Source: Listeria valentina (GTDB lineage Bacteria > Bacillota > Bacilli > Lactobacillales > Listeriaceae). From it: a stretch of DNA of 64,000 bases. This document shows positions 9,799-21,835 of the stretch, piece after piece. Positions within the stretch are counted from its first letter, which is position 1; each line of letters starts with the position of its first letter. Below the pieces are notes generated by a model, which worked only from the letters and a program-made list of their open reading frames with translations, was not told the DNA's origin and made no database searches. The position numbers and the translations under genes were made by a program. The DNA is taken from positions 50,819-114,818 of the forward strand of contig NZ_JAATJW010000002.1 of the NCBI RefSeq assembly GCF_011800755.1, in the 5' to 3' direction.

Positions 9799-10275
9799 CT
9801 AGAAAATTGCTGCTACAAAAGTGCCGATAAACAAAGCTACAACCGATGTAACGATCGGAACAAAACGACGACCACCAAAGAATGCTAACCATTCTGGGAG
9901 ACGAATATTGTAGAACTTGTTATAAAGAACACCTGCTGCAATCCCCATGTAAATCCCACTTAGGAAATTGAAATTAGCAGAAAACTCTGTAGGAGAAAAG
10001 ACTCCGTTTTTTGGAAAATTCAGAGAAACAATAACAGCTGCATAAACGAGCCATCCAACTGCTCCAGCGAGTGCAGAGGCCCCACTATGATCTTTTGCCA
10101 TTCCAATTGCAATCCCCATGGATACAATCAGTGGAAACATAAGAATGAGTCCTTGATAAATGGAATCAATAGCTTTCATCCCTGTTGCTGCATTTGCAAG
10201 CCAGAAAATCCCAATGATTACAAGCGTGATGACCGGATAAACCGCACCGATTGCAAATCGTTTTAATACGTCCAT
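9799..10275 (-). CDS. Half-length PTS EIIC protein (N-terminal half only)
   Basis: A 158-residue, highly hydrophobic protein that aligns with the N-terminal half of glucose/NagE-type EIIC and with the first about 150 residues of the next gene: both share a LxFxIGIxIGxxKDxSGA-type stretch. It contains the canonical LPEWLAFFGGRRFVP near residue 130, lost from the full-length neighbour, and stops cleanly about 20 residues later. It has its own ribosome site and the downstream gene starts 30 bp further on, so it is a clean open frame rather than an obvious wreck. Options are a partner subunit completing the EIICB, or a remnant of a duplicated EIIC. I cannot decide between them. Confidence 0.7.
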   Translation of the reverse strand: MDVLKRFAIGAVYPVITLVIIGIFWLANAATGMKAIDSIYQGLILMFPLIVSMGIAIGMAKDHSGASALAGAVGWLVYAAVIVSLNFPKNGVFSPTEFSANFNFLSGIYMGIAAGVLYNKFYNIRLPEWLAFFGGRRFVPIVTSVVALFIGTFVAAIF

Positions 10276-10300
10276 AACCTTAAAATGCCTCCTAAAAAAT

Positions 10301-11131
10301 TTATTTTTCCCAAAAGCTCCTCAATCTTTCAATATGAAGGGCAATATATCCTAATTCCGCTTCTGGAAGTAGCAACTTATAGTCATTTTTTAATAAGTCC
10401 GCCACTTTCTTCGCAGTATTAAAACTAAATTCAAACTTGTTCTTGATCATTGTGAGCATTTCGTCATCCATCGTGTGGAGCTCTTTTTTCTCCACGCGAT
10501 TTAACACAAAACGCAGATGCGTAATCAGTCGTTCATAAGCAATATCCTGACCAGAAAGCATGATCTCGAGTTCAGTTGTGATCACTTCAATCATGCTTGA
10601 AATGATCGATGCTTGCCTCACACTTTCATGGATATCGCCCGCACCAATTTTTGCCGTATGGATATGAAGGGCAATGTAAGCCGCTTCATCAATTGGCATA
10701 TCGAGCCCAAACCGGTCTTTGATATGATTGATCGCCCAAAGACCGATTTTAAATTCTGGCTCGTAAAGCACTTTAATTTCATTTAACAAACGATTTTGAA
10801 GGATAATGCCTTCTTTTAATCGTTCAATCGAGAAAGCTAAATGATCTGTTAGCGAGATGTGAATATGCTCACTAAGTTTAAAGGGAAGCGTAGCCTCTGC
10901 ATAGGAAATGATTTCCTCGGATACGGCGAAATATTCTTCGTTGATGCGTTTTAGAAGCTCTTGAAAATGTTCAGATTCATCTTGCATCACAAACATTTTT
11001 TCAATTTTATTAGCCACTACCACATCATTTCTTTTTTTTATTAAATGCAATACCAGCTCCAATAGCAATTTTTTCTTCATTGCCATCTTGTAACACGACT
11101 GCATTATTATTCAAGATCCGAATAATTTTCA
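10301..11131 (-). pseudogene. glcT: GlcT/LicT-type transcription antiterminator, frameshifted at A8 tract
   Basis: A BglG-family antiterminator: an RNA-binding CAT domain ([17 protein letters not shown] from ATG at 11131) followed by two PRD domains whose conserved His residues lie in SEHIHISLTDHL, ALHIHTAK, THLRFVLNR and IALHIERL. The CAT frame runs into TGA after GIAFNKKKK; the PRD part continues in another frame from [16 protein letters not shown]. The break is at an 8-A run (11032-11039, minus-strand sense); seven A would restore one continuous protein of about 276 residues. It sits between EIIA and the half EIIC, the operon whose leader carries a RAT. Sequencing error, true inactivation, or slippage on the A8 tract are all possible. 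Confidence 0.75.
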
Positions 11132-11173
11132 TCTAACTTCCCTCTTTTGCTTTCAAGTAAATGCGTCTTATTT

Positions 11174-11665
11174 TTATTTAAGTGTCGTCACGAAGACTTC
11201 CGTTTCGCCAGCGACTGTTTCTGTTACTTGTTTCCAGTCAAAGTCGAATTTGTCTTCTGGACTATTTGTTACAACCATTGGAATGATCGTGCTTGTTGCG
11301 TTTTCTTCAATGTAAGCAAGATCCGCTTTAATAAGTGGCTCACCTTTTTTTACTTTCGCCCCCAATTTTGTGAGGACTTCAAAACCTTCTCCTTTTAATG
11401 CCACAGTTTCAAGACCGATGTGGACAAGGATTTCTTCACCTAAAGCTGTGCGGATCCCAAAAGCATGTTTTGTTTCTGCAAGTTGAATGATTTCACCGTC
11501 AACAGGTGCTACAATAGTTCCATCAGTTGGTTTGATGGCAATACCTTCTCCCATCATTTTTCCGCTAAAAACAGGATCTGGAACTTCTTCAAGCGGAACA
11601 AAGCTCCCTGTCGCGTGCGCGTAAATGGTTTCATCTTTTTCTTTTTTGAACATTTTTTTAAACAT
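11174..11665 (-). CDS. crr: PTS glucose-type EIIA component
   Basis: A 163-residue soluble EIIA of the glucose family (PTS_EIIA_1). The active-site pair is His67 (AETKHAFG) and His82 (ILVHIGLETVALKG), the latter being the residue phosphorylated by HPr. It donates phosphate to the EIIB domain of the EIICB encoded in the same operon and may serve other EIIs. It is the first gene after the RAT/terminator leader, with ribosome site GAGGAGG. Whether it also plays the regulatory role of enteric Crr is unlikely in Firmicutes, where HPr and CcpA do that. Confidence 0.92.
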   Translation of the reverse strand: MFKKMFKKEKDETIYAHATGSFVPLEEVPDPVFSGKMMGEGIAIKPTDGTIVAPVDGEIIQLAETKHAFGIRTALGEEILVHIGLETVALKGEGFEVLTKLGAKVKKGEPLIKADLAYIEENATSTIIPMVVTNSPEDKFDFDWKQVTETVAGETEVFVTTLK

Positions 11666-11710
11666 ACGTATTCCTCCTCAAAGCTACTTCTCACAAGTGA
11701 CACAAATAAT

Positions 11711-11787
11711 AAAAAAGGCACGGAAAGTATGGAACGGGACACTGATGTCTGTTCAAACCTTCCATGCCTGTTCGTAACAGTAACATG
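11711..11787 (-). promoter_or_regulatory. RAT antitermination site overlapping a Rho-independent terminator
   Basis: On the minus strand the leader reads ATGTTACTGTTACGAACAGG with the small stem CTGTT-ACG-AACAG, closely resembling the GlcT ribonucleic antiterminator of ptsG leaders. It runs into GGCATGGAA (11760-11768), which pairs with TTCCGTGCC (11717-11725) to form a terminator followed by TTTTTT. Binding of a phosphorylation-controlled antiterminator to RAT would block the terminator and turn on the PTS genes. RAT and terminator share sequence, as the mechanism requires. Confidence 0.85.
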
Positions 11788-11814
11788 AAAACGATATTAT
11801 TAATTGCAACGCTT

Positions 11815-11843
11815 ATTTTACCTTTTTTCTTTTTAAAAAGCAA
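11815..11843 (-). promoter_or_regulatory. PTS operon promoter
   Basis: TTGCTT (11838-11843), a 17-bp spacer and TAAAAT (11815-11820), read on the minus strand. Transcription would start about 25 bp before the RAT. Confidence 0.75.
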
Positions 11844-11972
11844 GTATTTTTTGCAAGAAACGGAGATGTTGTCTTTTAAAACTTATTTTTCGTCTACATT
11901 TCGGTTGTCTCGCTAGAAAGGCTTTGTTAGAATTAAGAAGGAACATTTCATTAGAAAGAAAGGTTGGATGAA

Positions 11973-12851
11973 ATGGAAAAGGATACAACAAAGGATGTGA
12001 CAGAAAGCGTGAATTACTTTACCAAATGGTTTAAATCAATTGACTGGGATGCGGTGATTTCGAAAGTCATCAGCGTTGGCCTCGAGATTCTCGTTTTAAT
12101 CATCCTCTACTTTATTTTAAAATATGCAGGCTCTAAAATTATCAAAAGCTTTTTCAAAAAGTATCGGCGTAATCCTGCTGTTTCAAACAACCGGGCTGAT
12201 ACACTTGAAGGATTGATTTTAAATTTTTATGGCTATGTCTTGTTTTTCGTCTTTGCCATTTTGATTTTGCAAAACTTCATCAACGTAACCGCGATTATTG
12301 CTGGCGCCGGGGTAGCAAGTTTAGCGATTGCTTTTGGAGCTCAAGGTCTTGTAAGTGACGTTGTAACAGGCTTTTTCATTCTACTTGAGCGTCAACTTGA
12401 TGTCGGCGATAGCATTACGCTCGACACGGTCAATGGCTACGTCGAAAATTTAGGTCTTCGCACCACACAAGTTCGTGATTTTGATGGCACACTGCACTTT
12501 ATTCCAAACCGTCAAATTATGATCGTAAGCAACCATTCCCGTGGTAACATGCGCGTTCTTGTCGATGTCGCGATTAGCCCAAAAGCTGATACGGAAAAAG
12601 CCATTCAAATTATCGAACAAATTTGTGAAGCAGAAAAAAACAACAACAAAAATATTGTCGAAATGCCGACTGTGCTTGGCGTTGAAAGTTCGGACGGGAC
12701 AAATCAAGTCATTCGGATCGTCGGAACAGCTGTAAACGGGGAACAATTTGGCGTTCAACGTGATTTGCTGAAAAAAATACGTGAAGCGCTCCTTCAAGCA
12801 GAAATTGATCTGCCGATTGCGACTCCGATCGTCAAAACTGCACAAGCTTAA
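11973..12851 (+). CDS. MscS-family mechanosensitive channel (YkuT-like)
   Basis: A 292-residue small-conductance mechanosensitive channel. Hydrophobic segments lie at about 24-50, 75-95 and 105-125; the last is the pore helix, rich in Gly/Ala (AIIAGAGVASLAIAFGAQGLVSD). The cytosolic beta domain follows with RQLDVGDSITLD and GYVENLGLRTTQVRDFDG. It releases solutes during hypo-osmotic shock. The ATG at 11973 with AAAGG upstream is chosen over an in-frame TTG at 11964. It is monocistronic and ends at a bidirectional terminator. Confidence 0.9.
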   Translation: MEKDTTKDVTESVNYFTKWFKSIDWDAVISKVISVGLEILVLIILYFILKYAGSKIIKSFFKKYRRNPAVSNNRADTLEGLILNFYGYVLFFVFAILILQNFINVTAIIAGAGVASLAIAFGAQGLVSDVVTGFFILLERQLDVGDSITLDTVNGYVENLGLRTTQVRDFDGTLHFIPNRQIMIVSNHSRGNMRVLVDVAISPKADTEKAIQIIEQICEAEKNNNKNIVEMPTVLGVESSDGTNQVIRIVGTAVNGEQFGVQRDLLKKIREALLQAEIDLPIATPIVKTAQA

Positions 12852-12854
12852 AAA

Positions 12855-12893
12855 AAGGGTTTTCCAAAATGAATTTGGAAAACCGTTTTTTTA
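12855..12893. terminator. Bidirectional terminator between mscS and the pyruvyl transferase gene
   Basis: GGTTTTCCAAA and TTTGGAAAACC are perfect arms with a 5-nt loop, flanked by A6 on the left and T7 on the right, so it can serve both convergent genes. Confidence 0.93.
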
Positions 12894-14420
12894 TTTGTTT
12901 GATCCTTTTAGCTTAGCAAGTGAATCCGTTACTTTTAGTGTTGCGCGAACAGCTTTTCGATTCAGCGTTCCTTGGTAGTGCTTAATCTCCGCTTGTTGTT
13001 TTTGAAGCCGCGCATTTGCTTGCGTCAGTTTCTGTTCGGATTCACTTAGCCTAGTTTCTAAGTTTTGTTTGGTTTTTTGTTCATTCGTTAAATGATTTTT
13101 GGTTTGATTTAATTGAGCCGTCAATTGTTTGATTTGATAGTCGCGTCTGTGATTTTCGTAATCCACTTTGACTTGATGCCTTTCTTTAAGCAACTTAGAT
13201 GCTGTTTGAATTCGCTTATATAAAGCGTCTCCTGTTAAAGCCGTGATCGGATCGGCACTTTCTGGAAATGTCAAAGCTTCGATTTCTGCATCAAGTGGCG
13301 CTTCTTTTCGGTCTCTATCTTCTGTATAGATATGTGGCACTTCATTGGCATCTAAGAAGTCAACGAAACGATCAAAGTTTTGCTTTTGTACCGTTTCAGC
13401 GGACTTTAAGTCTACTTGACCAAGCAGTTCATCGAGCGTTTGGATATTCGCCAGTTTTTCAGTCGTGACGTGTGGCAATCTGTGATAGGCAGCGAGTTCG
13501 CGCATTCGCGCATCTTGAACAAAGGAAATATTAGGCGTGCCAACGATGGTTGGGATCACATTTCCGTGTAAGCGTGGGCCAATGCTGAATGCCGCTTGGC
13601 GCATGAAGTCATACCAACTTGGCATGCTCGTAAAATACTTTACGCGACCTTCATTATAATAGCGATCTAAAATCGAAACGGGATAGCTTGGTCGGTCGCT
13701 AACGATATCTGGTCCGCCCGCAAACATCAAATGGAATTCATCTAAATGTTGCGGAATGAAATAGTAATTCGGATGTTTTGAAATGACTTCTTGATTTAAA
13801 AATTGTAAAGCCGTCTCGCTTGATACAGGAGAAGCATTGATTGCAACCAATGAATCTTTTTGTAAATTTAAATCGCGAATTTCAAGCGTTGATCCGAAGG
13901 TATAGAGCGACGGACAGCCGATTACTTCATAATCCACTTGTTCTTTAAAACCAAGTTGCTTCAAATAGTCAGCAGTGATCTGGCCGCGCAAGCCCAATTT
14001 GGCTGACTTTTCTAGCACAGCAGCTACAAATACTTTAACGTCTTCATCGAACGAAAATCCTTGTTCAAGCTTCGGTTCATAGTCTGCCCGAAGTCCGACG
14101 CCCGTTACGATGACCGGAATTTTGAGTCGCTTGATTAACGCTGTGTAGTTCCGTAATTGCGGTCTGAAATCTTCGCGAAAAGCATCCGCGAGCGGGATAA
14201 TGTAAGCATCATATTCTTCATTATAACGTGCTGCTCGGTTTGGATCCGAAGAAAGTCCATCCGGAACGAGTTCAGTCCCCTCCTGAAACAGCGTTCGGTA
14301 AATACTATACTGATAAGCTAAATTCCCATTGTTAAAGCCTGTTCGATCTCTTAAGTACATATCTTCTGCGGTAAACACATCGGTTGGCCGCATTCCTGAA
14401 CGAATCAGAATTTTTTTCAT
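12891..14420 (-). CDS. Polysaccharide pyruvyl transferase family protein with C-terminal coiled coil
   Basis: A 509-residue protein. Residues 1-340 match the polysaccharide pyruvyl transferase (CsaB-like) fold: MKKILIRSGMR at the N-terminus, SIGPRLHGNVIPTIVGTPN near residue 287 with the RxHG/GTP active-region signature, and IGCPSLYTFG near 190. Residues 410-490 are a long Gln/Lys/Glu-rich coiled coil (LTAQLNQTKNHLTNEQKTK onwards). Enzymes of this fold put ketal-pyruvate on cell-wall polysaccharides, a modification that can anchor SLH proteins. No sugar-polymer genes are adjacent, and the gene sits at the junction of two blocks that are separate in other Listeria, so it may be an insertion at a breakpoint. 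The ribosome site (TGGGGA about 14 bp upstream) is weak. Confidence 0.72.
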   Translation of the reverse strand: MKKILIRSGMRPTDVFTAEDMYLRDRTGFNNGNLAYQYSIYRTLFQEGTELVPDGLSSDPNRAARYNEEYDAYIIPLADAFREDFRPQLRNYTALIKRLKIPVIVTGVGLRADYEPKLEQGFSFDEDVKVFVAAVLEKSAKLGLRGQITADYLKQLGFKEQVDYEVIGCPSLYTFGSTLEIRDLNLQKDSLVAINASPVSSETALQFLNQEVISKHPNYYFIPQHLDEFHLMFAGGPDIVSDRPSYPVSILDRYYNEGRVKYFTSMPSWYDFMRQAAFSIGPRLHGNVIPTIVGTPNISFVQDARMRELAAYHRLPHVTTEKLANIQTLDELLGQVDLKSAETVQKQNFDRFVDFLDANEVPHIYTEDRDRKEAPLDAEIEALTFPESADPITALTGDALYKRIQTASKLLKERHQVKVDYENHRRDYQIKQLTAQLNQTKNHLTNEQKTKQNLETRLSESEQKLTQANARLQKQQAEIKHYQGTLNRKAVRATLKVTDSLAKLKGSNK

Positions 14421-14468
14421 GTTTTTTTGTCACGTCCCCATGCATTCGTTAAGTTCCATTTTTCCCAA

Positions 14469-14517
14469 AATAAAAAGTATCACTAGCATTATATCAAAAA
14501 ACTAGTAATACTTTTAG
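14469..14517 (-). terminator. Terminator of the pyr operon
   Basis: On the minus strand AAAAGTATTACTAG and CTAGTGATACTTTT pair with one mismatch around an AT-rich loop, followed by TTATTTT. It lies 15 bp after the pyrE stop codon. Confidence 0.8.
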
Positions 14518-14531
14518 TTATTTTATGAAAT

Positions 14532-15154
14532 TTATTTTCCAAATGCAGTCGGGTCTTTTTTCCATTCCCGCAAAGTCGCCATATCAGCTTCCGTTACATA
14601 GCCTTCATCTCGCGCAACTTCAATTAGAGTTTCATAATCGGTTAAAGTTTCCAGTTTCACGCCCGCTTCTTCAAAACGAGTTCGTCCTTCCTCTAAACCG
14701 TAAGTGAAGATGGCGACAATGCCAAGTACGTCACAACCTGCTTCTTTCAAGGCATCCACTGCTTTTAATGAACTTCCGCCTGTTGAAATGAGGTCTTCAA
14801 TAACGACAACTTTTTGTCCTGCTTGAATTGGCCCTTCAATTTGATTGCCTTTGCCATGTTTTTTAGCTTCTCCGCGCACATAAACCATTGGCAAATTCAA
14901 TAAGTCGCTCACCCAAGCTGCGTGCGGGATACCTGCAGTGGCAGTTCCAGCTATAACTTCACAATCTGGAAAATCCTGCTTGATCTTTTCAGCTAAGTTT
15001 GAAGCGATCATTTTGCGGATTTTCGGAAAGCCAAGAGTTAAGCGATTATCGCAATAAATCGGTGACAGAATGCCAGATGCCCATATAAAAGGATCGTTTG
15101 GCTGCAAGAATACGGCTTTAATTTTAAGTAATTGTTCGGCAGTTTGTTTTGCTA

Positions 15155-15167
<13 letters not shown>
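14532..15167 (-). CDS. pyrE: Orotate phosphoribosyltransferase
   Basis: A 211-residue enzyme converting orotate and PRPP to OMP, step 5 of de novo pyrimidine synthesis. The PRPP-binding motif [14 protein letters not shown] lies near residue 120, and the catalytic-loop Lys-rich stretch [10 protein letters not shown] near residue 100. Last gene of the pyr operon; it overlaps pyrF by 13 bp. Length and order are as in other Listeria. Confidence 0.96.
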
Positions 15168-17530
<2,363 letters not shown>

Positions 17531-17556
17531 TTCAAAACCACCGTTTCCTGCTTATT

Positions 17557-20500
17557 TTAAACAGATTCTATCGCTTCAATCTCGAACGAACGCGATTCAA
17601 GGACACGCAAGATCGCTTCAGCTGTATCAAGCGAGGTACAAACTGCTACCCCATTTTCGACCGATTCCCGCCGAATTTGGAAGCCATCGCGTTCCTTCCG
17701 TTTCCCGCTTGTCATCGTGTTTACAACGAGCGTGATTTGTCCATTGCGGATATAGTCGATCAATGTTTCGTGATTTTCCCCAATTTTTTTCACGGCTTGA
17801 ACGGGAATTTCTGCATCTTCGAGCGATTTTGCTGTTCCAGACGTCGCCATAATCGTAAAGCCGATTTTATTAAAGCGCTCCGCAAGTTTGATTGCTTCTT
17901 CTTTGTCGCGGTCTGCTACAGTGAGGAGAACCGTCCCGTAATCTGGCATTTTAGTACCACTTGCGACAAAGCCTTTATAGAGTGCCTTTTCAAGCGTCGC
18001 GTCTTTCCCCATCACTTCTCCGGTTGACTTCATTTCTGGGCCGAGTGACGTGTCAACGCTGCGCAACTTAGCGAATGAAAAGACCGGCACTTTGACGAAA
18101 ATCTCGGATTTTTCTTTGGCCAAACCTGCGTCATATCCAAGTTCTTGAAGTGTCTGACCAAGAATCACTTTGGTTGCCACATTGGCCATTGGAATGTCTG
18201 TGATTTTGCTCAAGAATGGCGCTGTCCGACTTGAACGCGGATTGACTTCAATCACAAAGACTTCTTCACCACTAATGATGTACTGAATGTTGAGCATCCC
18301 GATGATGCCAAGTCCTTTAGCAAGCCTTGTCGTATAATCGGCAATCGTTTTTTTCACTGCCTCACTTAGACTTTGCGCTGGGTAAACGGCGATCGAATCC
18401 CCTGAATGGACGCCCGCCCGTTCAATGTGTTCCATGATGCCGGGGATGAGCACTTCTTTGCCGTCACAAATGGCATCGACTTCGACTTCTTGCCCTTGAA
18501 GATAGCGGTCCACAAGAACAGGATGTTTCGGATTGACTTTCACGGCGTGATCCATATAGTACCGCAAGCCTTCTTCCGATTCGACAATTTCCATGGCACG
18601 ACCGCCAAGAACGTAAGATGGACGCACAAGGACGGGATAGCCAATTTCCGTTGCGACTTGGATGGCGCCATCTACAGAGGTTGCGGTTTTTCCGGCCGGT
18701 TGTGGAATTTTTAGTTCGAATAAGGCTTTTTCAAATTCATCACGATTTTCCGCGCGGTCAATGTCTTTTAGGCTTGTTCCAAGGATTTTAACGCCGCGCG
18801 CTTCGAGGCCTTCTGCAAGGTTAATCGCAGTTTGTCCACCAAATTGGACGATGACACCGCGTGGCTGTTCGAGTTCAATCACATGCATGACATCTTCCAG
18901 CGTGAGCGGTTCAAAGTATAGTTTATCGGAAATCGAGAAATCCGTTGAAACGGTTTCTGGATTATTATTGATGATGATGGCTTCATAACCGGCTTGCTGG
19001 ATTGCCCACACGGAGTGAACGGTCGCATAGTCGAATTCAACGCCTTGTCCAATCCGGATGGGTCCTGAGCCGAGCACGATGACACTTTCTTTTTCTGAGC
19101 GCAGCGATTCATTTTCTTCTTCATAGCTGCTGTAGAAGTAAGGTGTGCTAGATTCAAACTCGGCGGCACAAGTATCCACCATTTTGAAGACCGGCCAAAT
19201 TCCTTCTTGCTTACGTTTTTGATAGATGTCGTCTTCGTTTTTTTCTAAAAGACGGGCAAGAAAGGCGTCGGAAAAGCCGAGGCGCTTCGCTTCATAAAGT
19301 GTGCTAGCCTCACCTCTTTGTTCTTGGAATAAGCTTTCCATCTTGATGATTTTTTCGAAGCTATGCAAGAAAAAGAGGTCAATTTTTGTTTTTTCATGTA
19401 AGCTTTCGACACTTTCTCCCTTCCGTAAGGCTGCTGCTAGGAAAAATAAGCGGTCATCCTCAGGGAAGCGGATTTTGCGGTCGCGCACTTCGTCTGTTGC
19501 TTGTTCCGCTTCTTCAAGGTACAAATGGTCACAGCCGATTTCAAGTGAGCGAACGGCTTTTAAGAGTGCTTCCTCCCAGTTTCGTCCAATCGCCATCACT
19601 TCTCCGGTCGCTTTCATTTGAGTACCAAGGCGCCGGTCTCCAGACTCGAATTTATCGAATGGGAAGCGAGGGATTTTTGCAACGACGTAATCGAGTGCGG
19701 GTTCAAAGTGTGCATACGTTGTCCCAGTGACGGGATTTTTGATTTCATCTAGCGTAAGTCCCACTGCAATTTTCGCTGCTAGTTTCGCAATCGGATACCC
19801 CGTTGCTTTAGAAGCAAGCGCCGAGCTTCTACTCACCCGTGGATTCACTTCGATTACGTAATAATCATAACTGTTCGGATCGAGTGCGAGCTGGACGTTA
19901 CAGCCGCCTTCAATTTCGAGTGCGCGAATGATTCGAAGCGAGACGTCACGCAGCATTTGATATTCTCTATCTGAAAGAGTTTGGCTTGGTGCGACAACGA
20001 TCGAATCGCCTGTATGGACTCCGACTGGGTCGATATTTTCCATGTTGCAGACCACCATCGCATTATCATTTGCATCACGCATCACTTCATATTCGATTTC
20101 TTTAAAGCCTGCGATGCTTCGTTCAAGTAAACACTGTGTCACGGGGCTAAGTTTTAAGCCACTAGCGACAATTTCTTCGAGTTCTGCCTCGTTATGACAA
20201 ATCCCGCCGCCAGAGCCGCCAAGTGTATAGGCAGGGCGAACAATTACGGGGTAACCGATTTCCGCTACAAATTGATGCGCTTCTTCAAGCGAATGGATAA
20301 TTTCACTTTCTGGTACTGGTTCTGCGAGTTCATTCATTAAATTACGAAATTCTTCGCGATCTTCCGCTTTTTGAATGGCTCTTAGATCCGTTCCAAGGAC
20401 TTCAACATTCATTTCTTCTAAAATCCCTGCTCGCGCTAGTTCCATCGCCATGTTGAGTCCCGTTTGACCGCCTAGCGTTGGTAAAATAGCGGAAGGTCGT

Positions 20501-20742
20501 TCTTTTCGAATGATCCGTGAAACAAAATCGAGCGTGATGGGTTCGATGTAAACTTTATCTGCCATTTCTGCATCAGTCATAATCGTTGCTGGGTTCGAGT
20601 TGACAAGAACAACGCGGTATCCTTCTTCTTTTAAACTTAAGCAAGCTTGCGTGCCAGCATAGTCAAATTCTGCGGCTTGACCAATCACGATTGGTCCCGA
20701 TCCGATAACAAGAATTGTTTCAATATCTGTTCTTTTAGGCAT
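17557..20742 (-). CDS. carB: Carbamoyl-phosphate synthase large subunit (pyrimidine)
   Basis: A 1061-residue duplicated ATP-grasp synthetase making carbamoyl phosphate from bicarbonate, ammonia and 2 ATP. The two halves each open with SGPIxIGQxxEFDY (near residues 14 and 560). Each carries a Gly-rich ATP loop (TLGGSGGGI near 170; VLGGRAMEI near 710). The C-terminal about 130 residues form the MGS-like allosteric domain, where UMP/PRPP act in Firmicutes. It overlaps carA by 8 bp. Its position inside the pyr operon marks it as the pyrimidine-specific form (pyrAB). Confidence 0.97.
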   Translation of the reverse strand: MPKRTDIETILVIGSGPIVIGQAAEFDYAGTQACLSLKEEGYRVVLVNSNPATIMTDAEMADKVYIEPITLDFVSRIIRKERPSAILPTLGGQTGLNMAMELARAGILEEMNVEVLGTDLRAIQKAEDREEFRNLMNELAEPVPESEIIHSLEEAHQFVAEIGYPVIVRPAYTLGGSGGGICHNEAELEEIVASGLKLSPVTQCLLERSIAGFKEIEYEVMRDANDNAMVVCNMENIDPVGVHTGDSIVVAPSQTLSDREYQMLRDVSLRIIRALEIEGGCNVQLALDPNSYDYYVIEVNPRVSRSSALASKATGYPIAKLAAKIAVGLTLDEIKNPVTGTTYAHFEPALDYVVAKIPRFPFDKFESGDRRLGTQMKATGEVMAIGRNWEEALLKAVRSLEIGCDHLYLEEAEQATDEVRDRKIRFPEDDRLFFLAAALRKGESVESLHEKTKIDLFFLHSFEKIIKMESLFQEQRGEASTLYEAKRLGFSDAFLARLLEKNEDDIYQKRKQEGIWPVFKMVDTCAAEFESSTPYFYSSYEEENESLRSEKESVIVLGSGPIRIGQGVEFDYATVHSVWAIQQAGYEAIIINNNPETVSTDFSISDKLYFEPLTLEDVMHVIELEQPRGVIVQFGGQTAINLAEGLEARGVKILGTSLKDIDRAENRDEFEKALFELKIPQPAGKTATSVDGAIQVATEIGYPVLVRPSYVLGGRAMEIVESEEGLRYYMDHAVKVNPKHPVLVDRYLQGQEVEVDAICDGKEVLIPGIMEHIERAGVHSGDSIAVYPAQSLSEAVKKTIADYTTRLAKGLGIIGMLNIQYIISGEEVFVIEVNPRSSRTAPFLSKITDIPMANVATKVILGQTLQELGYDAGLAKEKSEIFVKVPVFSFAKLRSVDTSLGPEMKSTGEVMGKDATLEKALYKGFVASGTKMPDYGTVLLTVADRDKEEAIKLAERFNKIGFTIMATSGTAKSLEDAEIPVQAVKKIGENHETLIDYIRNGQITLVVNTMTSGKRKERDGFQIRRESVENGVAVCTSLDTAEAILRVLESRSFEIEAIESV

Positions 20743-21835
20743 GATCCACCCGTCCTTCCCGTTCTAAATCCATCATTTCCATAAATTGATCAAATAAGTA
20801 GTTCACATCACTTGGTCCCGGATTTGCTTCTGGATGATACTGCACGGTATAAGCCGGGAATTCAGCATGCGCGAGTCCTTCGATCGTCCCATCATTTAAT
20901 TCGACATGCGTCACGACAAGATCGCTATTTTGAACTGAGTCAGCGCTCACTGAATAGCCATGATTTTGCGCAGTAAAGTCGACACGTCCGCTTGTAAGTT
21001 CTTTCACTGGATGGTTTGCTCCGCGGTGTCCAAATTTCATTTTGAAGGTATCTGCTCCGTTAGCAAGTGCGAAGAGTTGATGCCCCAAGCAGATGCCAAA
21101 AAGCGGAACGATGCCTTGGATACCTTTCACCATTTCGATGGCTTCTGGCACGTCTTTCGGGTCTCCAGGTCCGTTTGAAAGCATGACGCCATCTGGATGA
21201 AGATTCAAGATCTCTGCAGCACTTGTGTTGTAAGGAACAACGGTAACGTGACAGTTACGTTTATTGAGTTCTTTTAAGATGGAGCCTTTAACTCCGAAAT
21301 CAACGAGCACAACGCGTTTTCCTTCACCCGGGCTGATAAAGGGTTTCGAAGAGGAAACTTCGGCTACTTGATTCGTGCTTAATCGAACGGAACGCAAATG
21401 GTGAAGCAAGTTTTCTTTATTTGTCTCGTTTTCGTAAGGAGCAAGAAGACCTTTAAGCGTCCCTTCTTGTCGAATCATCTTTGTTAATTTGCGGGTATCA
21501 ATTCCTGATATCCCAGGCACATCTTTTTCTTTTAAGAATTCATCGAGCGTCATTTGTTCGCGCCAATTGGAGGGATTTTCTGCCGCTTCTCGAACGATTA
21601 CGCCTTTTACGACCGGTTGAATGGATTCAAAATCATCTCGGTTAATCCCGTAGTTTCCGACAAGCGGATACGTAAAGGTAATCATTTGTCCGTAGTAAGA
21701 GGGGTCCGTGATGGTTTCCTGGTAACCGGTCATCCCTGTATTAAAGACCACTTCTCCGATGGTTTCTTTGTCCGCTCCGATAGCATCGCCGATGAAGTGT
21801 GTCCCATCTTCGAGTAGTAAAATTCGTTTTTTCAT
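20735..21835 (-). CDS. carA: Carbamoyl-phosphate synthase small subunit
   Basis: A 366-residue glutaminase subunit supplying ammonia to CarB. The N-terminal CPSase_sm_chain domain (about 1-140) is followed by a class I amidotransferase domain with nucleophile Cys in [13 protein letters not shown] near residue 247 and the His/Glu pair in YHPEANPGP near 335. It overlaps pyrC by 4 bp and carB by 8 bp. Confidence 0.97.
   Translation of the reverse strand: MKKRILLLEDGTHFIGDAIGADKETIGEVVFNTGMTGYQETITDPSYYGQMITFTYPLVGNYGINRDDFESIQPVVKGVIVREAAENPSNWREQMTLDEFLKEKDVPGISGIDTRKLTKMIRQEGTLKGLLAPYENETNKENLLHHLRSVRLSTNQVAEVSSSKPFISPGEGKRVVLVDFGVKGSILKELNKRNCHVTVVPYNTSAAEILNLHPDGVMLSNGPGDPKDVPEAIEMVKGIQGIVPLFGICLGHQLFALANGADTFKMKFGHRGANHPVKELTSGRVDFTAQNHGYSVSADSVQNSDLVVTHVELNDGTIEGLAHAEFPAYTVQYHPEANPGPSDVNYLFDQFMEMMDLEREGRVDHA

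Larger units (their letters stand above)
11666..11972. promoter_or_regulatory. Divergent regulatory region between the PTS operon and mscS
   Basis: This 307-bp region holds the PTS leader with RAT and terminator (11711-11787), the PTS promoter (11815-11843, minus strand) and the mscS promoter (TTGTCT 11905-11910, 17-bp spacer, TAGAAT 11928-11933, plus strand). There is no further gene. T-rich and A-rich runs at 11820-11850 separate the promoters. Confidence 0.75.

Noticed and set aside
19301..19730. Long plus-strand open frames inside carB
   Set aside because: They are antisense shadows of a complete, strongly conserved enzyme; composition follows carB codon positions.
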